64,000 nucleotides of DNA from an uncultured Bacilli bacterium (GCA_944332505.1 CALVKC010000002.1:62001-126000); one strand, 5' to 3'. Positions 1 through 8,112 are shown, counted from the stretch's first letter. The notes: generated by a model not told the origin, from the sequence alone. A program made the numbers and translations.

Positions 1-26
1 CTATTGTTTTTCTTCCCATTCCTAAA

Positions 27-317
27 TTACACCTCACTATTATCATTTATTAAAATTATGTATTCCCATATTAAACTAAATCCTAATAGAATTAAAAATT
101 TTTTAAAGCCACCAATTTCTTCTTTTTTACCAGTATCTTTTTTAGTAATTGATATTACATATGGTTTAGTCATAAAATTAATTAATATCGCTATTGTACC
201 TAAAATATGTACACCAAATACTAATACAAATCCACCAGCAAGACCAAACAATAATGTACCTAATATAAATAACAATACTAGTAATACTATAATCGTTATA
301 AAATCTTTAATATTCAT
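27..317 (-). CDS. Small membrane protein, unknown function
   Basis: 96 aa. Residues 1-50 form two hydrophobic segments (about 5-25 and 28-50). A short polar lysine-rich stretch follows (TKKDTGKKEE), then a third hydrophobic segment at about 70-88, so two to three membrane helices are expected. The start is ATG at 317 with AAGGAG upstream. It follows the 348-536 gene on the minus strand, probably in one transcript. I do not recognise the family. A holin-like or superinfection-exclusion role is possible, but only because of its size and topology. Confidence 0.7.
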   Translation of the reverse strand: MNIKDFITIIVLLVLLFILGTLLFGLAGGFVLVFGVHILGTIAILINFMTKPYVISITKKDTGKKEEIGGFKKFLILLGFSLIWEYIILINDNSEV

Positions 318-347
318 ATAATCATCTCCTTCTTATTTAATTATATT

Positions 348-536
348 TTATTGAGTATTCTTTATAAATCCCTGTGTATTGGTAAAAACTGTTACACCAT
401 TAACACAAATTTCATTACAAGGAATATATCTATCATTTAATCCATTGATTATATCTAAATATAATTCCTGATTTATAGGTGTTCCCTGTGCAAGTAAAAT
501 TTTAATTGTTATTTCATTTTCTAATTTTTCTTCCAT
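348..536 (-). CDS. Hypothetical protein, 62 aa
   Basis: Short soluble protein with no recognised domain; it contains two cysteines near the middle (PCNEICVNG). The start ATG at 536 is preceded by AAGGGGGT at normal spacing. A minus-strand promoter lies at 558-563 upstream. It is the first gene of a two-gene minus-strand unit divergent from the methyltransferase gene. Confidence 0.65.
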   Translation of the reverse strand: MEEKLENEITIKILLAQGTPINQELYLDIINGLNDRYIPCNEICVNGVTVFTNTQGFIKNTQ

Positions 537-557
537 ATCAATATACCCCCTTACAAC

Positions 558-587
558 ATTATATCACCTTTACATATTTTAATATAA
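558..587 (-). promoter_or_regulatory. Sigma70-type promoter with extended -10, divergent from the methyltransferase promoter
   Basis: On the minus strand, TATAAT at 563-558 is immediately preceded by AGGTGA. The -35 is weak (TTATAT-like, 582-587). The AGGTGATATA block also occurs in the methyltransferase promoter (609-618) and in the agr-like cassette promoter. Confidence 0.55.
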
Positions 588-591
588 ATTC

Positions 592-620
592 TTCACAAAA
601 TCAAATATAGGTGATATACT
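592..620 (+). promoter_or_regulatory. Sigma70-type promoter of the methyltransferase gene
   Basis: TTCACA (592-597), a 17-nt spacer ending in AGGTGA, then TATACT (615-620). Transcription would start about 30 nt before the GGAGAG ribosome binding site of the gene at 659. Confidence 0.7.
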
Positions 621-658
621 AATATAGTACAAAATTTAGTAGAATTGGAGAGATAAAA

Positions 659-3600
659 ATGAGTGAAAGTAATCAAGAAGAATTAAAAGTATTAGAACTT
701 TTTGGTGGCATAGGGGCCATTAGAAAAGCATTTGAAAGACAAAATATACCACATAAAGTTGTTGATTATGTAGAAATTGATGAATTTGCAGTTAAAAGTT
801 ATAATGCAATGTTTGGTACTAATTTTGAACCACAAGATATATCTAAGTGGGACAAAGATATAGAGGTTGATTTCATTATGCACGGTTCACCTTGCCAAGA
901 CTTTTCTATTGCCGGATTACAAAGAGGTGGAGACGAAGGTAGTGGTACACGTTCATCATTAATGTATGAAACTGTTAGATTGGTAAAAAAATTAAATCCA
1001 AAATATGTTGTATGGGAAAATGTTAAAAATCTTGTAAGTGATAAACATTATCACAATTTTAGAAAATATCTAAATACTATGGAAGATTTTGGTTATAATA
1101 ACTATTATCAAGTACTTAATGCAAAAGACTATGGTGTTCCACAAAATAGGGAAAGAGTTTTTACAGTTAGTATCAGAAAAGATATAGACCACAAACAATT
1201 TTATTTTCCTGATAAACAACCATTAACATTAAGATTAAAAGATTTACTAGAAACTAATGTTGATGAAAAATATTATTTAAGTGATGAAAAAATTGCCTCA
1301 ATATCACAATGGAAATCATATCAAAAACCATTTGAAAGTGTGCTTGGAAATAATAGTATTTCCCCTACACTAACTGCAAGGGGTGCAGGAGAAGAACACG
1401 CTGGTATGATTACATATAGTGATGAATTTGATAATACAACTAATGTTCAAGATAAGTTAAATGAAGTCAATAGATTAGGTGGATTATATGATACTGATGA
1501 TAGACAAAGACAGTCTGGTGCCATATATGATAAAGAGGGTCTTGCACCAACATTATCTACTGGTCACGGATTAGATAGACCATTTATTATTGATGATAAA
1601 GAAAAACCAACAAATGTAAATAAAATAGGTAGTTTATATAATGATGATAATGCAAGTAGTCAAGGTGGTTCAATATATGATAAAGAAGGTTTAGCCCCAA
1701 CTATAACTACTGGTCACGGTTATGCTCAACCATTTGTTGTTGATGAAAATACTAATAAAGTAATACAATCTAATTTAGTTCAAACAGTAAAAGTAAGAAT
1801 ATACCCGGTTGATACAGAAAAATTACAAACACTATTAAAAGATAGTAAATCAAACTCAAACCTTACTAATGAGAATATTGCTAGTAAATTAAATATTCCT
1901 ATTACACAAGTAGAACATTATTTTAGAACAGATGATAGTTTTGCTATACCAAGTCCTGAAATTTGGCCTAATTTGAAAAAAATCTTAAATATTACTGATG
2001 ATAGTTTAGATAAAAGTATTATGACATTTGAAGAAAAAGAAAGTAATTATGATATGCACAATAGAGCATATCATACTAATGGTATTGCACCAACAATAGA
2101 TACTAATAATGATAAGAAAATTATTGAATATAAAGGAAAAGAAGTGGAACTACCAGCTGGTTGTGCAAGTAGAGGAAGAAATTTAGATAATCCAAATGAT
2201 AGAACACCAGGTCAAAAATTGCAACAAACAATAGAAATAAATACAGAAGGCACTTCAAATTGTTTAACAACATTTGAAAAAGATAATTATGTATTAGAAC
2301 CAGATAATAGAGATTTAAAATATGTTGGTAGTATAAAAAATAAAGATATTGTTGGAGATGGAAAAGATTTATCACGTAATGCTAGTATGGGAGATAGAGT
2401 ATATGATAGTAATGGTGTATCTGCCACTATTTCAGCACAAGGTGGTGGTGTTGGAGGACATAGTGGATTATATACTGTTAATGATGAAGATAATGACCCA
2501 GATATAGATAATCCATTAAAGGGAATATCAGGTCAAAGTTGGCAGTTTGAACAAAATGTATATTCTGAAAATAGTAAATGTATTAGAACTATTAAAGCAG
2601 GAGAAGGTAGTGGTAATATACCAAAAATAATAGAAAATAAACAAGAACAAATGCAACAATTAGCAAATGAAATAAATAAAAATGCTAAACACCAACAAGA
2701 TTTAGTTCAAACTGAAAATGATGAATATGCTAGAACTATTGTAGCTGGAACTCACGGAAATGCTAGTAGTTATACAAAAACAATAGTTAGTGATAATACA
2801 AATAGAATTATTGAACATAATCCTAATGCTAAACACCAACACGAAATGATACAAGATGAATTAGGAATATCTAGGTGTGTTCTTGCAACTTCTCACGCAA
2901 GTACTGGTGACCATTTAAAGACAGTAGTAAGAGAAGATACAACTAAAAATAAGAAACAACAACTATGTGATTATATGGTTAAAAACAATTTAGTAGAACC
3001 TTATGACGTTATAAATCACGGTTATACAGAACATAGATTTGAAAGTTTACAAAATCAAAATGATATAGTTATGAGTAAAAATATGGCCCCAACTATAACT
3101 ACTAGACCAGATGAATTAGGTGTAGCAGTTGAAACCAAATCAGCATTTACAGAAACTGATAGTAAAATGATAACAGAAGATGGTAATGTAAAAAGATACA
3201 TTAATAGTGATATTGTTGATAAGTTTGAAGAAGGTCAAATTGCAGATATTAGTTTTCCTAATGGTTATAATAAAGGTCCAAGAGTACATAATGAATGTCC
3301 AACAATTAATGGTACAACAGTTCAAAGTTTTATTACTAAGGAAAATAGTGGTGTAATTATCGGTTCTAAACGTGATAATAGTGCTAAATCAGAAGAAGGT
3401 ATTGTACCTACACTTACTGCTGGTATGGGTATGGGTGGTGGAAATATACCTATGCACAATTATGGTCTAAGAATTAGAAAATTAACACCAAAAGAATGTT
3501 GGCGTCTAATGGGATTTGATGATGAAGATTTTGAAAAAGCAGAAAAAGTTAATTCAAATGCACAGTTATATAAACAAGCAGGAAATTCTATTGTTGTAAA

Positions 3601-3682
3601 TGTATTAGAAGCTATACTAAATAGTTTATTTAGACCAGACCCTAATTTACCAATTAGAAAATTTGTTAAAAAACTATTTTAA
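659..3682 (+). CDS. DNA (cytosine-5-)-methyltransferase with giant repetitive target-recognition region
   Basis: 1007 aa; would methylate cytosine C5 in DNA using S-adenosylmethionine. Visible motifs: I (LELFGGIGAI, 12-21), IV with catalytic Cys79 (GSPCQ), VI (ENV, 120-122), VIII (QNRERV, 162-167), and at the far end IX/X (KECWRLMGF, then KQAGNSIVVN at 972-981). Ordinary phage C5 enzymes are about 300-500 aa. Here about 670 residues (roughly 230-940) sit between motifs VIII and IX and hold about a dozen degenerate units, each ending in a T-L/I-T/S-like element such as APTLSTGHG, APTITTGHG, SATISAQGG or VPTLTAGMG. Phage multispecific methyltransferases also carry several target-recognition elements in this position, so multispecificity is the natural inference. 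No cognate endonuclease is visible, so protection of phage DNA from host restriction is the likely role. Start ATG 659 follows GGAGAG; a terminator hairpin follows the stop. Confidence 0.93.
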   Translation: MSESNQEELKVLELFGGIGAIRKAFERQNIPHKVVDYVEIDEFAVKSYNAMFGTNFEPQDISKWDKDIEVDFIMHGSPCQDFSIAGLQRGGDEGSGTRSSLMYETVRLVKKLNPKYVVWENVKNLVSDKHYHNFRKYLNTMEDFGYNNYYQVLNAKDYGVPQNRERVFTVSIRKDIDHKQFYFPDKQPLTLRLKDLLETNVDEKYYLSDEKIASISQWKSYQKPFESVLGNNSISPTLTARGAGEEHAGMITYSDEFDNTTNVQDKLNEVNRLGGLYDTDDRQRQSGAIYDKEGLAPTLSTGHGLDRPFIIDDKEKPTNVNKIGSLYNDDNASSQGGSIYDKEGLAPTITTGHGYAQPFVVDENTNKVIQSNLVQTVKVRIYPVDTEKLQTLLKDSKSNSNLTNENIASKLNIPITQVEHYFRTDDSFAIPSPEIWPNLKKILNITDDSLDKSIMTFEEKESNYDMHNRAYHTNGIAPTIDTNNDKKIIEYKGKEVELPAGCASRGRNLDNPNDRTPGQKLQQTIEINTEGTSNCLTTFEKDNYVLEPDNRDLKYVGSIKNKDIVGDGKDLSRNASMGDRVYDSNGVSATISAQGGGVGGHSGLYTVNDEDNDPDIDNPLKGISGQSWQFEQNVYSENSKCIRTIKAGEGSGNIPKIIENKQEQMQQLANEINKNAKHQQDLVQTENDEYARTIVAGTHGNASSYTKTIVSDNTNRIIEHNPNAKHQHEMIQDELGISRCVLATSHASTGDHLKTVVREDTTKNKKQQLCDYMVKNNLVEPYDVINHGYTEHRFESLQNQNDIVMSKNMAPTITTRPDELGVAVETKSAFTETDSKMITEDGNVKRYINSDIVDKFEEGQIADISFPNGYNKGPRVHNECPTINGTTVQSFITKENSGVIIGSKRDNSAKSEEGIVPTLTAGMGMGGGNIPMHNYGLRIRKLTPKECWRLMGFDDEDFEKAEKVNSNAQLYKQAGNSIVVNVLEAILNSLFRPDPNLPIRKFVKKLF
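1345..3465 (+). repeat. About 12 degenerate repeats inside the methyltransferase target region
   Basis: Repeats are visible in the protein and partly in DNA. The closest pair is IYDKEGLAPTLSTGHG (about base 1530) and IYDKEGLAPTITTGHG (about base 1670), each preceded by a G-(G/S)-LY-x-D block. Diverged units follow at about 2085, 2255, 2420, 2590, 2735, 2875, 3085, 3300 and 3410. Short tracts such as AAAGAGGGTCTTGCACC and AAAGAAGGTTTAGCCCC show unit-level duplication followed by drift. Confidence 0.75.
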
Positions 3683-3689
3683 TAAATTA

Positions 3690-3712
3690 AGAGCATAATT
3701 TAATTATGCTCT
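3690..3712. terminator. Bidirectional hairpin terminator
   Basis: Perfect 11-bp stem AGAGCATAATT / AATTATGCTCT with a one-base centre, followed by TTTTTATT on the plus strand. It ends the methyltransferase transcript and overlaps the 3' end of the convergent gene at 3704-3919. Confidence 0.75.
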
Positions 3713-3919
3713 TTTTATTGTACTATATTTTATAAAATCAATAGCCTCTTTAATTGACCTACAAGGCAAACTATTTCCACCATCTTCAAATATATATTCA
3801 TTTGAAGTATATACTATATAAATACAATTATCAATTAAATCATCTGCTGCTTCTATGTCTCCAAATCTGTCATAATATTTTTTAGGTAGATATTTTAATA
3901 CTTTATCTCTTAATAACAT
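3704..3919 (-). CDS. Hypothetical protein, 71 aa
   Basis: Small, mildly acidic soluble protein without a recognised domain. ATG at 3919 has the ribosome binding site AAAGGAG, and a strong sigma70 promoter lies at 4006-4034. It is transcribed convergently with the methyltransferase, and the stop codon lies inside the shared terminator stem. Confidence 0.65.
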   Translation of the reverse strand: MLLRDKVLKYLPKKYYDRFGDIEAADDLIDNCIYIVYTSNEYIFEDGGNSLPCRSIKEAIDFIKYSTIKRA

Positions 3920-4005
3920 AGCTATCTCCTTTCTTTAAATTTTGTTTATTTCTTTTATATTATATAAACCATTATACTTACCTCTTTTGCAAGACCTCTC
4001 TATAT

Positions 4006-4034
4006 ATTATACCATATTTTTTAACTTTTGTAAA
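4006..4034 (-). promoter_or_regulatory. Strong sigma70/SigA promoter
   Basis: On the minus strand, TTTACA (4034-4029), a 17-nt spacer, then TATAAT (4011-4006). It drives the 3919 gene with a leader of about 80 nt. Confidence 0.75.
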
Positions 4035-4103
4035 GAGTTTTTATTTTTCATTTATTAAACTATTATCAAATTTAAGCAAAAATAAGAGCTATAATTAATA
4101 AAA

Positions 4104-4862
4104 TTATAACTCTTTGTGTAAAACTTGTTTAAATTGATTTTCATTCCAAATTAAGTATGATTTATTCCCATATTCAGAACCATCTCTATATGTGGAATGT
4201 GTATCTATGAAAATAAATGTATGCAAATCATCTTTATCATAGATTATTTCTTTTACTGGTGTATGTCCCATTATCTGATAAGGTATTATAGGTGGTTTCA
4301 CCATATTATTATATAAATGTTCTCTCTTATCGGTCCAAATAAATGAACTATACTCATTACTACCACCACGTAAATAACTACATAGGTTGAGTATTGGTAA
4401 ACTTTGCAATTTATTATTATTCATATCAATTAATGCTTGTCTCCAAGTTTTTTCATTTGCTATTAATTGATTAGTAACAAAATCATTACATATACCCGAA
4501 TGAGTACAAATAAATTCTTTATTATCTATACTAACGCTTGTATATAAATCAAATAATTCAATATTTTCTGTTAATATTCTTTCCATAATATCATCTAATA
4601 CATATTGGTGTCCACTACAAGGAAATCCTAAATAAGAATTTTCGTGATTTCCAACCAAAAATGTATATTTCATAGGATTTGATTTTTTTAATTCTATAAG
4701 TTTATTTAGTGTTTCAAGTGACTGATGATTATCAGTCAACCAATCATCAACATAGTCACCTAGACATATAATTCTATCAAAATTATACTGTTCATCTAAT
4801 TTTTTAATATCATCAAACATATAACTATGATTATGAATATCACCTACAAATAATATATTCAT
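4104..4862 (-). CDS. Calcineurin-like metallophosphoesterase
   Basis: 252 aa, a full-length single-domain enzyme with every canonical metal-binding motif: GDIH (7-10), GDYVDD (35-40), GNHE (71-74), THSG (120-123) and GHTP (199-202). The family includes PP1-like protein phosphatases and bis(5'-nucleosyl)-tetraphosphatases; the order D-x-H / GDxxDx / GNHE / H / GHTP fits both, so the substrate cannot be assigned. AAAGGAG precedes ATG 4862. It is the second gene after 5229 in a minus-strand pair. Confidence 0.88.
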   Translation of the reverse strand: MNILFVGDIHNHSYMFDDIKKLDEQYNFDRIICLGDYVDDWLTDNHQSLETLNKLIELKKSNPMKYTFLVGNHENSYLGFPCSGHQYVLDDIMERILTENIELFDLYTSVSIDNKEFICTHSGICNDFVTNQLIANEKTWRQALIDMNNNKLQSLPILNLCSYLRGGSNEYSSFIWTDKREHLYNNMVKPPIIPYQIMGHTPVKEIIYDKDDLHTFIFIDTHSTYRDGSEYGNKSYLIWNENQFKQVLHKEL

Positions 4863-4887
4863 TTTTAATTATCTCCTTTATATTAAA

Positions 4888-5229
4888 TTATTCAAAACTT
4901 ATTTGCATAGTATTTATAATGTATTCTAATATTCTATCTAAATTCATTTCTATCTGTCTATACATATCTATTTTCTCAAAATCATCTAGGTAATTACAAT
5001 GTAATCCACCAATAGCCATTTCACATTCAGTTTTTGACCAGTAATGATAGTGTGCCCAACTATCAATATCTTGTTTTAATTCTTCATAATTTTTAATTTT
5101 ACCTGTTTTAATTTTTTTATAAATTCTTTCTTTAATTTCATCATTTAATACATTATAATTTTTTACTTGTTTTATATTACTATCATAATATAATACATTC
5201 CATTCTAATTTAACTGTTTTAAATTTCAT
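4888..5229 (-). CDS. Hypothetical protein, 113 aa
   Basis: Soluble protein of mixed charge with a Trp/His/Tyr cluster (SWAHYHYW) and a Cys-x(9)-Cys pair. Start chosen at ATG 5229 (MKFKTVK) because TTGGAGGGT lies just upstream at good spacing; the frame is open a few codons further with no better start. It lies 25 nt upstream of the phosphoesterase and is probably co-transcribed from the TATAAT at 5254-5249. Confidence 0.6.
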   Translation of the reverse strand: MKFKTVKLEWNVLYYDSNIKQVKNYNVLNDEIKERIYKKIKTGKIKNYEELKQDIDSWAHYHYWSKTECEMAIGGLHCNYLDDFEKIDMYRQIEMNLDRILEYIINTMQISFE

Positions 5230-5248
5230 AATCATACCCTCCAATTTG

Positions 5249-5254
5249 ATTATA
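5249..5254 (-). promoter_or_regulatory. Possible -10 element of the 5229-4104 operon
   Basis: TATAAT on the minus strand about 20 nt before the start codon of the 5229 gene. No good -35 at 17 nt is visible, so support is partial. Confidence 0.4.
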
Positions 5255-5304
5255 TCATAATATTTTTTATTTTTCTATAAAAGTAACATAATTTATAAAA
5301 ATAC

Positions 5305-5333
5305 TTTACAATTCTTTAAATTTATGATAAAAT
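5305..5333 (+). promoter_or_regulatory. Sigma70-type promoter of the NDK-like cassette
   Basis: TTTACA (5305-5310), a 17-nt spacer, then TAAAAT (5328-5333). Transcription would start just before the AAGGAGG ribosome binding site at 5375-5381. Confidence 0.7.
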
Positions 5334-5389
5334 ATTTGCAGGTTACCCGTTAATAAGAAACATATAGCAATTACAAGGAGGTATTGGTT

Positions 5390-5635
5390 ATGTTCACTAA
5401 CGAAGATATTACCACTATGCGCAAGTTGCTTGGTGAGGCATTTCCTAATATTGATGAACCGAAACGGGAAGAAATGTTGGAAACCCTTATTCACAAGCAC
5501 GCCAATGCTATACCATTCTGCACAATGAATGGTATGCACATTGCCAGAATTGGTGTCAAGTACCCTTTGGGCGAAAATGCCAAAGGACGTTTCTACTATG
5601 TCACCGAATATGACAATGAACTGTTAGACCTGTAA
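5390..5635 (+). CDS. Hypothetical protein of a foreign-looking cassette, 81 aa
   Basis: Unrecognised soluble protein. Start chosen at ATG 5390, which is 8 nt after a perfect AAGGAGG; an in-frame TTG at 5384 is too close to it. Base and codon use differ from all neighbours: CTG, CGG, GCC and CACGCC-type codons and clearly higher GC, against an otherwise A/T-saturated genome. It is the first gene of a plus-strand pair with the NDK-like protein. Confidence 0.75.
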   Translation: MFTNEDITTMRKLLGEAFPNIDEPKREEMLETLIHKHANAIPFCTMNGMHIARIGVKYPLGENAKGRFYYVTEYDNELLDL

Positions 5636-5661
5636 CCGCATATCAGAAAGGAGTAATCCAT

Positions 5662-6336
5662 ATGAACTCAGCTAGTATTATTGACACTGTTCGGAAACGA
5701 GACACTTTATCTTTTCAGGACTTAAAAGTCAGTTATCTGATTTTTAAACCCAATGCAGTACAGCACTATAAGGAGATGATAAAGCAAATTGAAATGAGCA
5801 ACTTTGAGATTTTGGCGCAATATGCTATCTTTGACTATGATACTGTCAATATGGCACTGCACCAGAACCAGCCTACTGCTATGAGATATATAATTCCTAT
5901 ATCTCGTATGTACAAGGATTTCTATGGTAACTATGCTGTGTTACTCATTGTGGGTAAGCACAACATTACCTATGAAAATTTCTGTATTCAGGTAGTTGGG
6001 CTGAAACAAATGTTGCGGACAAAATATGACCTACCTTATATTGCCTATGCGTTCAACACTTCGCTGATTGGTCAAAAGAATGAACACCAGCAAATTGTAA
6101 TCAAAGACGCAGATGGCAATAATGTGCCTAAGGGCAGATTTAATGAGGACGGCACCTATATGCTGTTTTTCACAAATGAGGTTCATTCACCTGACGCTGA
6201 CATTGAAAGTATGGTGACTGAAATGGAATTACTGTACTCTATGGGTATTATCAATGACACACTGTTACTACCCAAACCAGTAATCCACAATATTTCTCGC
6301 TACCACACTTTTGAGTTCTTCAAAGATTTGCTGTAA
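5662..6336 (+). CDS. Nucleoside-diphosphate-kinase-like protein
   Basis: 224 aa. Two NDK signatures are visible. FKPNAVQ (28-34) matches the family's (I/V)KPDGVQ phosphate-binding lysine. NEVHSPDADIES (172-183) matches N-x-(I/V)-H-G-S-D-S-x-E-S, with His175 in the place of the phosphorylated histidine. Spacing between them is longer than in the roughly 150-aa canonical enzyme, and residues 195-224 are an extra tail. Known NDKs transfer the gamma phosphate between NTPs and NDPs; because other consensus positions differ, activity is uncertain. ATG 5662 follows GAAAGGAG. Like its partner it has higher GC and different codon use from the rest of the window, a sign of recent transfer. A hairpin terminator follows. 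Confidence 0.65.
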   Translation: MNSASIIDTVRKRDTLSFQDLKVSYLIFKPNAVQHYKEMIKQIEMSNFEILAQYAIFDYDTVNMALHQNQPTAMRYIIPISRMYKDFYGNYAVLLIVGKHNITYENFCIQVVGLKQMLRTKYDLPYIAYAFNTSLIGQKNEHQQIVIKDADGNNVPKGRFNEDGTYMLFFTNEVHSPDADIESMVTEMELLYSMGIINDTLLLPKPVIHNISRYHTFEFFKDLL

Positions 6337-6356
6337 ACTGATATGGCTAAGTTTCT

Positions 6357-6384
6357 GGGGGAGTATCTTAAATAAAAACTCCCC
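6357..6384 (+). terminator. Terminator of the NDK-like cassette
   Basis: GGGGAGT (6358-6364) and ACTCCCC (6378-6384) form a GC-rich stem followed by a short T-containing stretch. It separates the cassette from the AT-rich CYTH gene. Confidence 0.6.
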
Positions 6385-6412
6385 TCTAATTTATATAAAG
6401 GAGATAATGTAT

Positions 6413-6919
6413 ATGGAAATAGAAAGAAAATTTTTAGTACCAGATTTATTTAAAATAGAACTAGATTTAGATAAATATAAATGTAAAACAATTAGACAAG
6501 ATTATTTATATGTAGATAAACTAACTGCAATTAGAAAAAGAAAAGTAATGCTAGATGACACAGATACATATTACTATACAATAAAAACTGGTAAAAAGGG
6601 AATATCAGTTAATGAAATAGAAAATGAAATAGATGAATTAACTTACACTACTTTATACACAAATCCTAAATATAATAGTATTGTGAAAAAAAGATATTTT
6701 ATTCCATATATAGATGATTTAACTATTGAATTAGATATATTTGGTGGAATATATGGTGGACTTGTTTTTGCTGAAATAGAATTTAAAGATGAAAATCAAG
6801 CAAATAGTATTGAATTACCAAAGTGGTTTGGAAAAGAAATTAGTAATTTAGTTACTAATTCAGATATGGCAATAAAACCAAGTAAAACAATATTTGATAT
6901 ATTAAAAAAGATAGACTAA
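6413..6919 (+). CDS. CYTH-domain protein (triphosphatase-like)
   Basis: 168 aa, a complete single CYTH domain. It begins with the ExExK signature MEIERKFLV (E2, E4, K6) and has alternating basic and acidic strands (IRKRKVML, YTIKTG, KKRYFI, IELDIF, AEIEF). Known members hydrolyse inorganic triphosphate or thiamine triphosphate, or make cAMP. A short single-domain version with IERKF fits inorganic or nucleoside triphosphatases best. Start taken at ATG 6413, nine bases after AAAGGAG; ATG 6407 is too close to it. No promoter of its own is obvious, so readthrough of the preceding terminator is possible. Confidence 0.85.
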   Translation: MEIERKFLVPDLFKIELDLDKYKCKTIRQDYLYVDKLTAIRKRKVMLDDTDTYYYTIKTGKKGISVNEIENEIDELTYTTLYTNPKYNSIVKKRYFIPYIDDLTIELDIFGGIYGGLVFAEIEFKDENQANSIELPKWFGKEISNLVTNSDMAIKPSKTIFDILKKID

Positions 6920-6936
6920 TAAAAGTCTATCTTTTT
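6904..6936. terminator. Bidirectional terminator
   Basis: AAAAAGATAGACT and AGTCTATCTTTTT form a 13-bp stem with a short A-rich loop. It lies at the convergence of the CYTH gene (plus) and the 6935-7429 gene (minus). Confidence 0.75.
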
Positions 6937-7429
6937 AATTTAATTTATCATATTTTGAATTATGTTCTTCTACACACACCATATCATCTAATAAAATTTG
7001 TTGTCCTTTAATAACAACTCTTCTCCACATTGCAAATGCTCTATGATTTGTATCTCTATCAAATTGTTCAGACTGATACCAAGCCTCTGATATAAAATCT
7101 CTAACTCTCCAACCTGTTGTTTTATACACTAAATTTAATTGATTTGTTTCTTGACACGCCCATACAAAATTATCTCTTATAGTATTACATATTTTATCAA
7201 ATTCTTTTGCAGCTTGTTGTAATTGAGTTTGTTCACTAATTTCTATTTCTTCTACACTATCAGCACCATAATTGTCAGGTGCTAGAAAAGCATATGTGTC
7301 ATTTATATATAAATCTCTATACTGTTCATTACCATTTAATATTTGTTCTTTTACATTTTCTAAAAATATTGGTTTATCTTCTTGCATATTATCATTCCAT
7401 TTAAAATTAGTTCTATTTATATGTTCCAT
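6935..7429 (-). CDS. Hypothetical protein, 164 aa
   Basis: Soluble protein without a recognised domain. It has several conserved-looking Trp positions (FKW, FVWACQ, TTGWRVRDF, EAWY, AMWRRVV). ATG 7429 has an AGAGGGG ribosome binding site. It is the most distal gene with a late-type motif upstream (7502-7516), so it is probably expressed with the virion genes although it lies outside the structural block. Confidence 0.65.
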   Translation of the reverse strand: MEHINRTNFKWNDNMQEDKPIFLENVKEQILNGNEQYRDLYINDTYAFLAPDNYGADSVEEIEISEQTQLQQAAKEFDKICNTIRDNFVWACQETNQLNLVYKTTGWRVRDFISEAWYQSEQFDRDTNHRAFAMWRRVVIKGQQILLDDMVCVEEHNSKYDKLN

Positions 7430-7501
7430 ACTAATCCCCTCTAAAAGTAAATTTATTATATACTATGTTCATCTACACCCTCGTGTTTATCAACTCTCTC
7501 A

Positions 7502-7516
7502 CTAATAATATTTTAC
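7502..7516 (-). promoter_or_regulatory. Late promoter motif (copy 1)
   Basis: Minus-strand GTAAAATATTATTAG, 73 nt upstream of the 7429 start codon and next to the terminator of the preceding AP2 gene. It is an exact copy of the motif before the capsid and protease genes. Confidence 0.7.
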
Positions 7517-7521
7517 TAACC

Positions 7522-7548
7522 AAAGATTAGATATTTAATCTAATCTTT
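7522..7548 (-). terminator. Terminator of the AP2-domain gene
   Basis: AAAGATTAGAT (7522-7532) pairs with ATCTAATCTTT (7538-7548); the stem overlaps the gene's last codons and stop. Confidence 0.65.
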
Positions 7549-8112
7549 TCTATATTTTTCCTTAATTCTTTTTTGTTCAGCTGTAAAATATTTATCTTCT
7601 AAATATAATCTATATTTAATAGCCTCATCTTCTGTCTTAAATGTTTTTCTATATTTCTTACCATTGACATTAAGATATGCTCTCCATTTTCCGGACTTTT
7701 CTTGACATACACCTTTATATCTACTTGTATCATTACTATCAATGGGTTTTGGTAATGCAGCAATCAATGGACTAGACTTTCTAGCCTTTTCACTTCTACT
7801 TATAAATGTAAGACCATTTTGAGTTTGTGCTATATCACTACCATATTTAGCTTTTTTAATACTTTGTTGTACCATAGTTCTTACATAGTATTGATGAACT
7901 CTTTGTCTTGACTTCCCAACATTTTCATAATAAGCCCTACGTTGTTTTTCTTTTATTTTATCTTTATTTTTCCTATAATATTTTTTATTATATTCTCTAT
8001 GTTTTTTATGTGTCAAATCTAAATCTTTATAATATCGTTCTCTATGTTTTGCTTTAAGTATTTCTTTGTTATTTTCCCAATATTGTTTTCTATATGTTTT
8101 TATATCTGGCAT
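7540..8112 (-). CDS. AP2-domain DNA-binding protein
   Basis: 190 aa. Residues 128-175 are an AP2/ERF-type DNA-binding domain: RYKGVCQEKSGKWRAYL, then NGKKYRKTFKTEDEAIKY. Residues 1-90 are extremely basic and aromatic, with repeated KKYY/RYYKD/RAYYEN helical units. In phages AP2 domains usually sit behind an HNH homing-endonuclease domain. No HNH histidine/asparagine triad is visible here, so this looks like a nuclease-less derivative or a free-standing DNA-binding protein. ATG 8112 follows TGGGGGT, and a near-consensus sigma70 promoter lies at 8147-8175. Confidence 0.78.
   Translation of the reverse strand: MPDIKTYRKQYWENNKEILKAKHRERYYKDLDLTHKKHREYNKKYYRKNKDKIKEKQRRAYYENVGKSRQRVHQYYVRTMVQQSIKKAKYGSDIAQTQNGLTFISRSEKARKSSPLIAALPKPIDSNDTSRYKGVCQEKSGKWRAYLNVNGKKYRKTFKTEDEAIKYRLYLEDKYFTAEQKRIKEKYRKD

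Noticed and set aside
1345..3465. CRISPR-like array
   Set aside because: The repeats are protein-level, degenerate, of unequal spacing and continuously coding within the methyltransferase.
5384..5389. TTG start for the 81-aa gene
   Set aside because: It is only 2 nt after AAGGAGG; the ATG at 5390 has the normal spacing.
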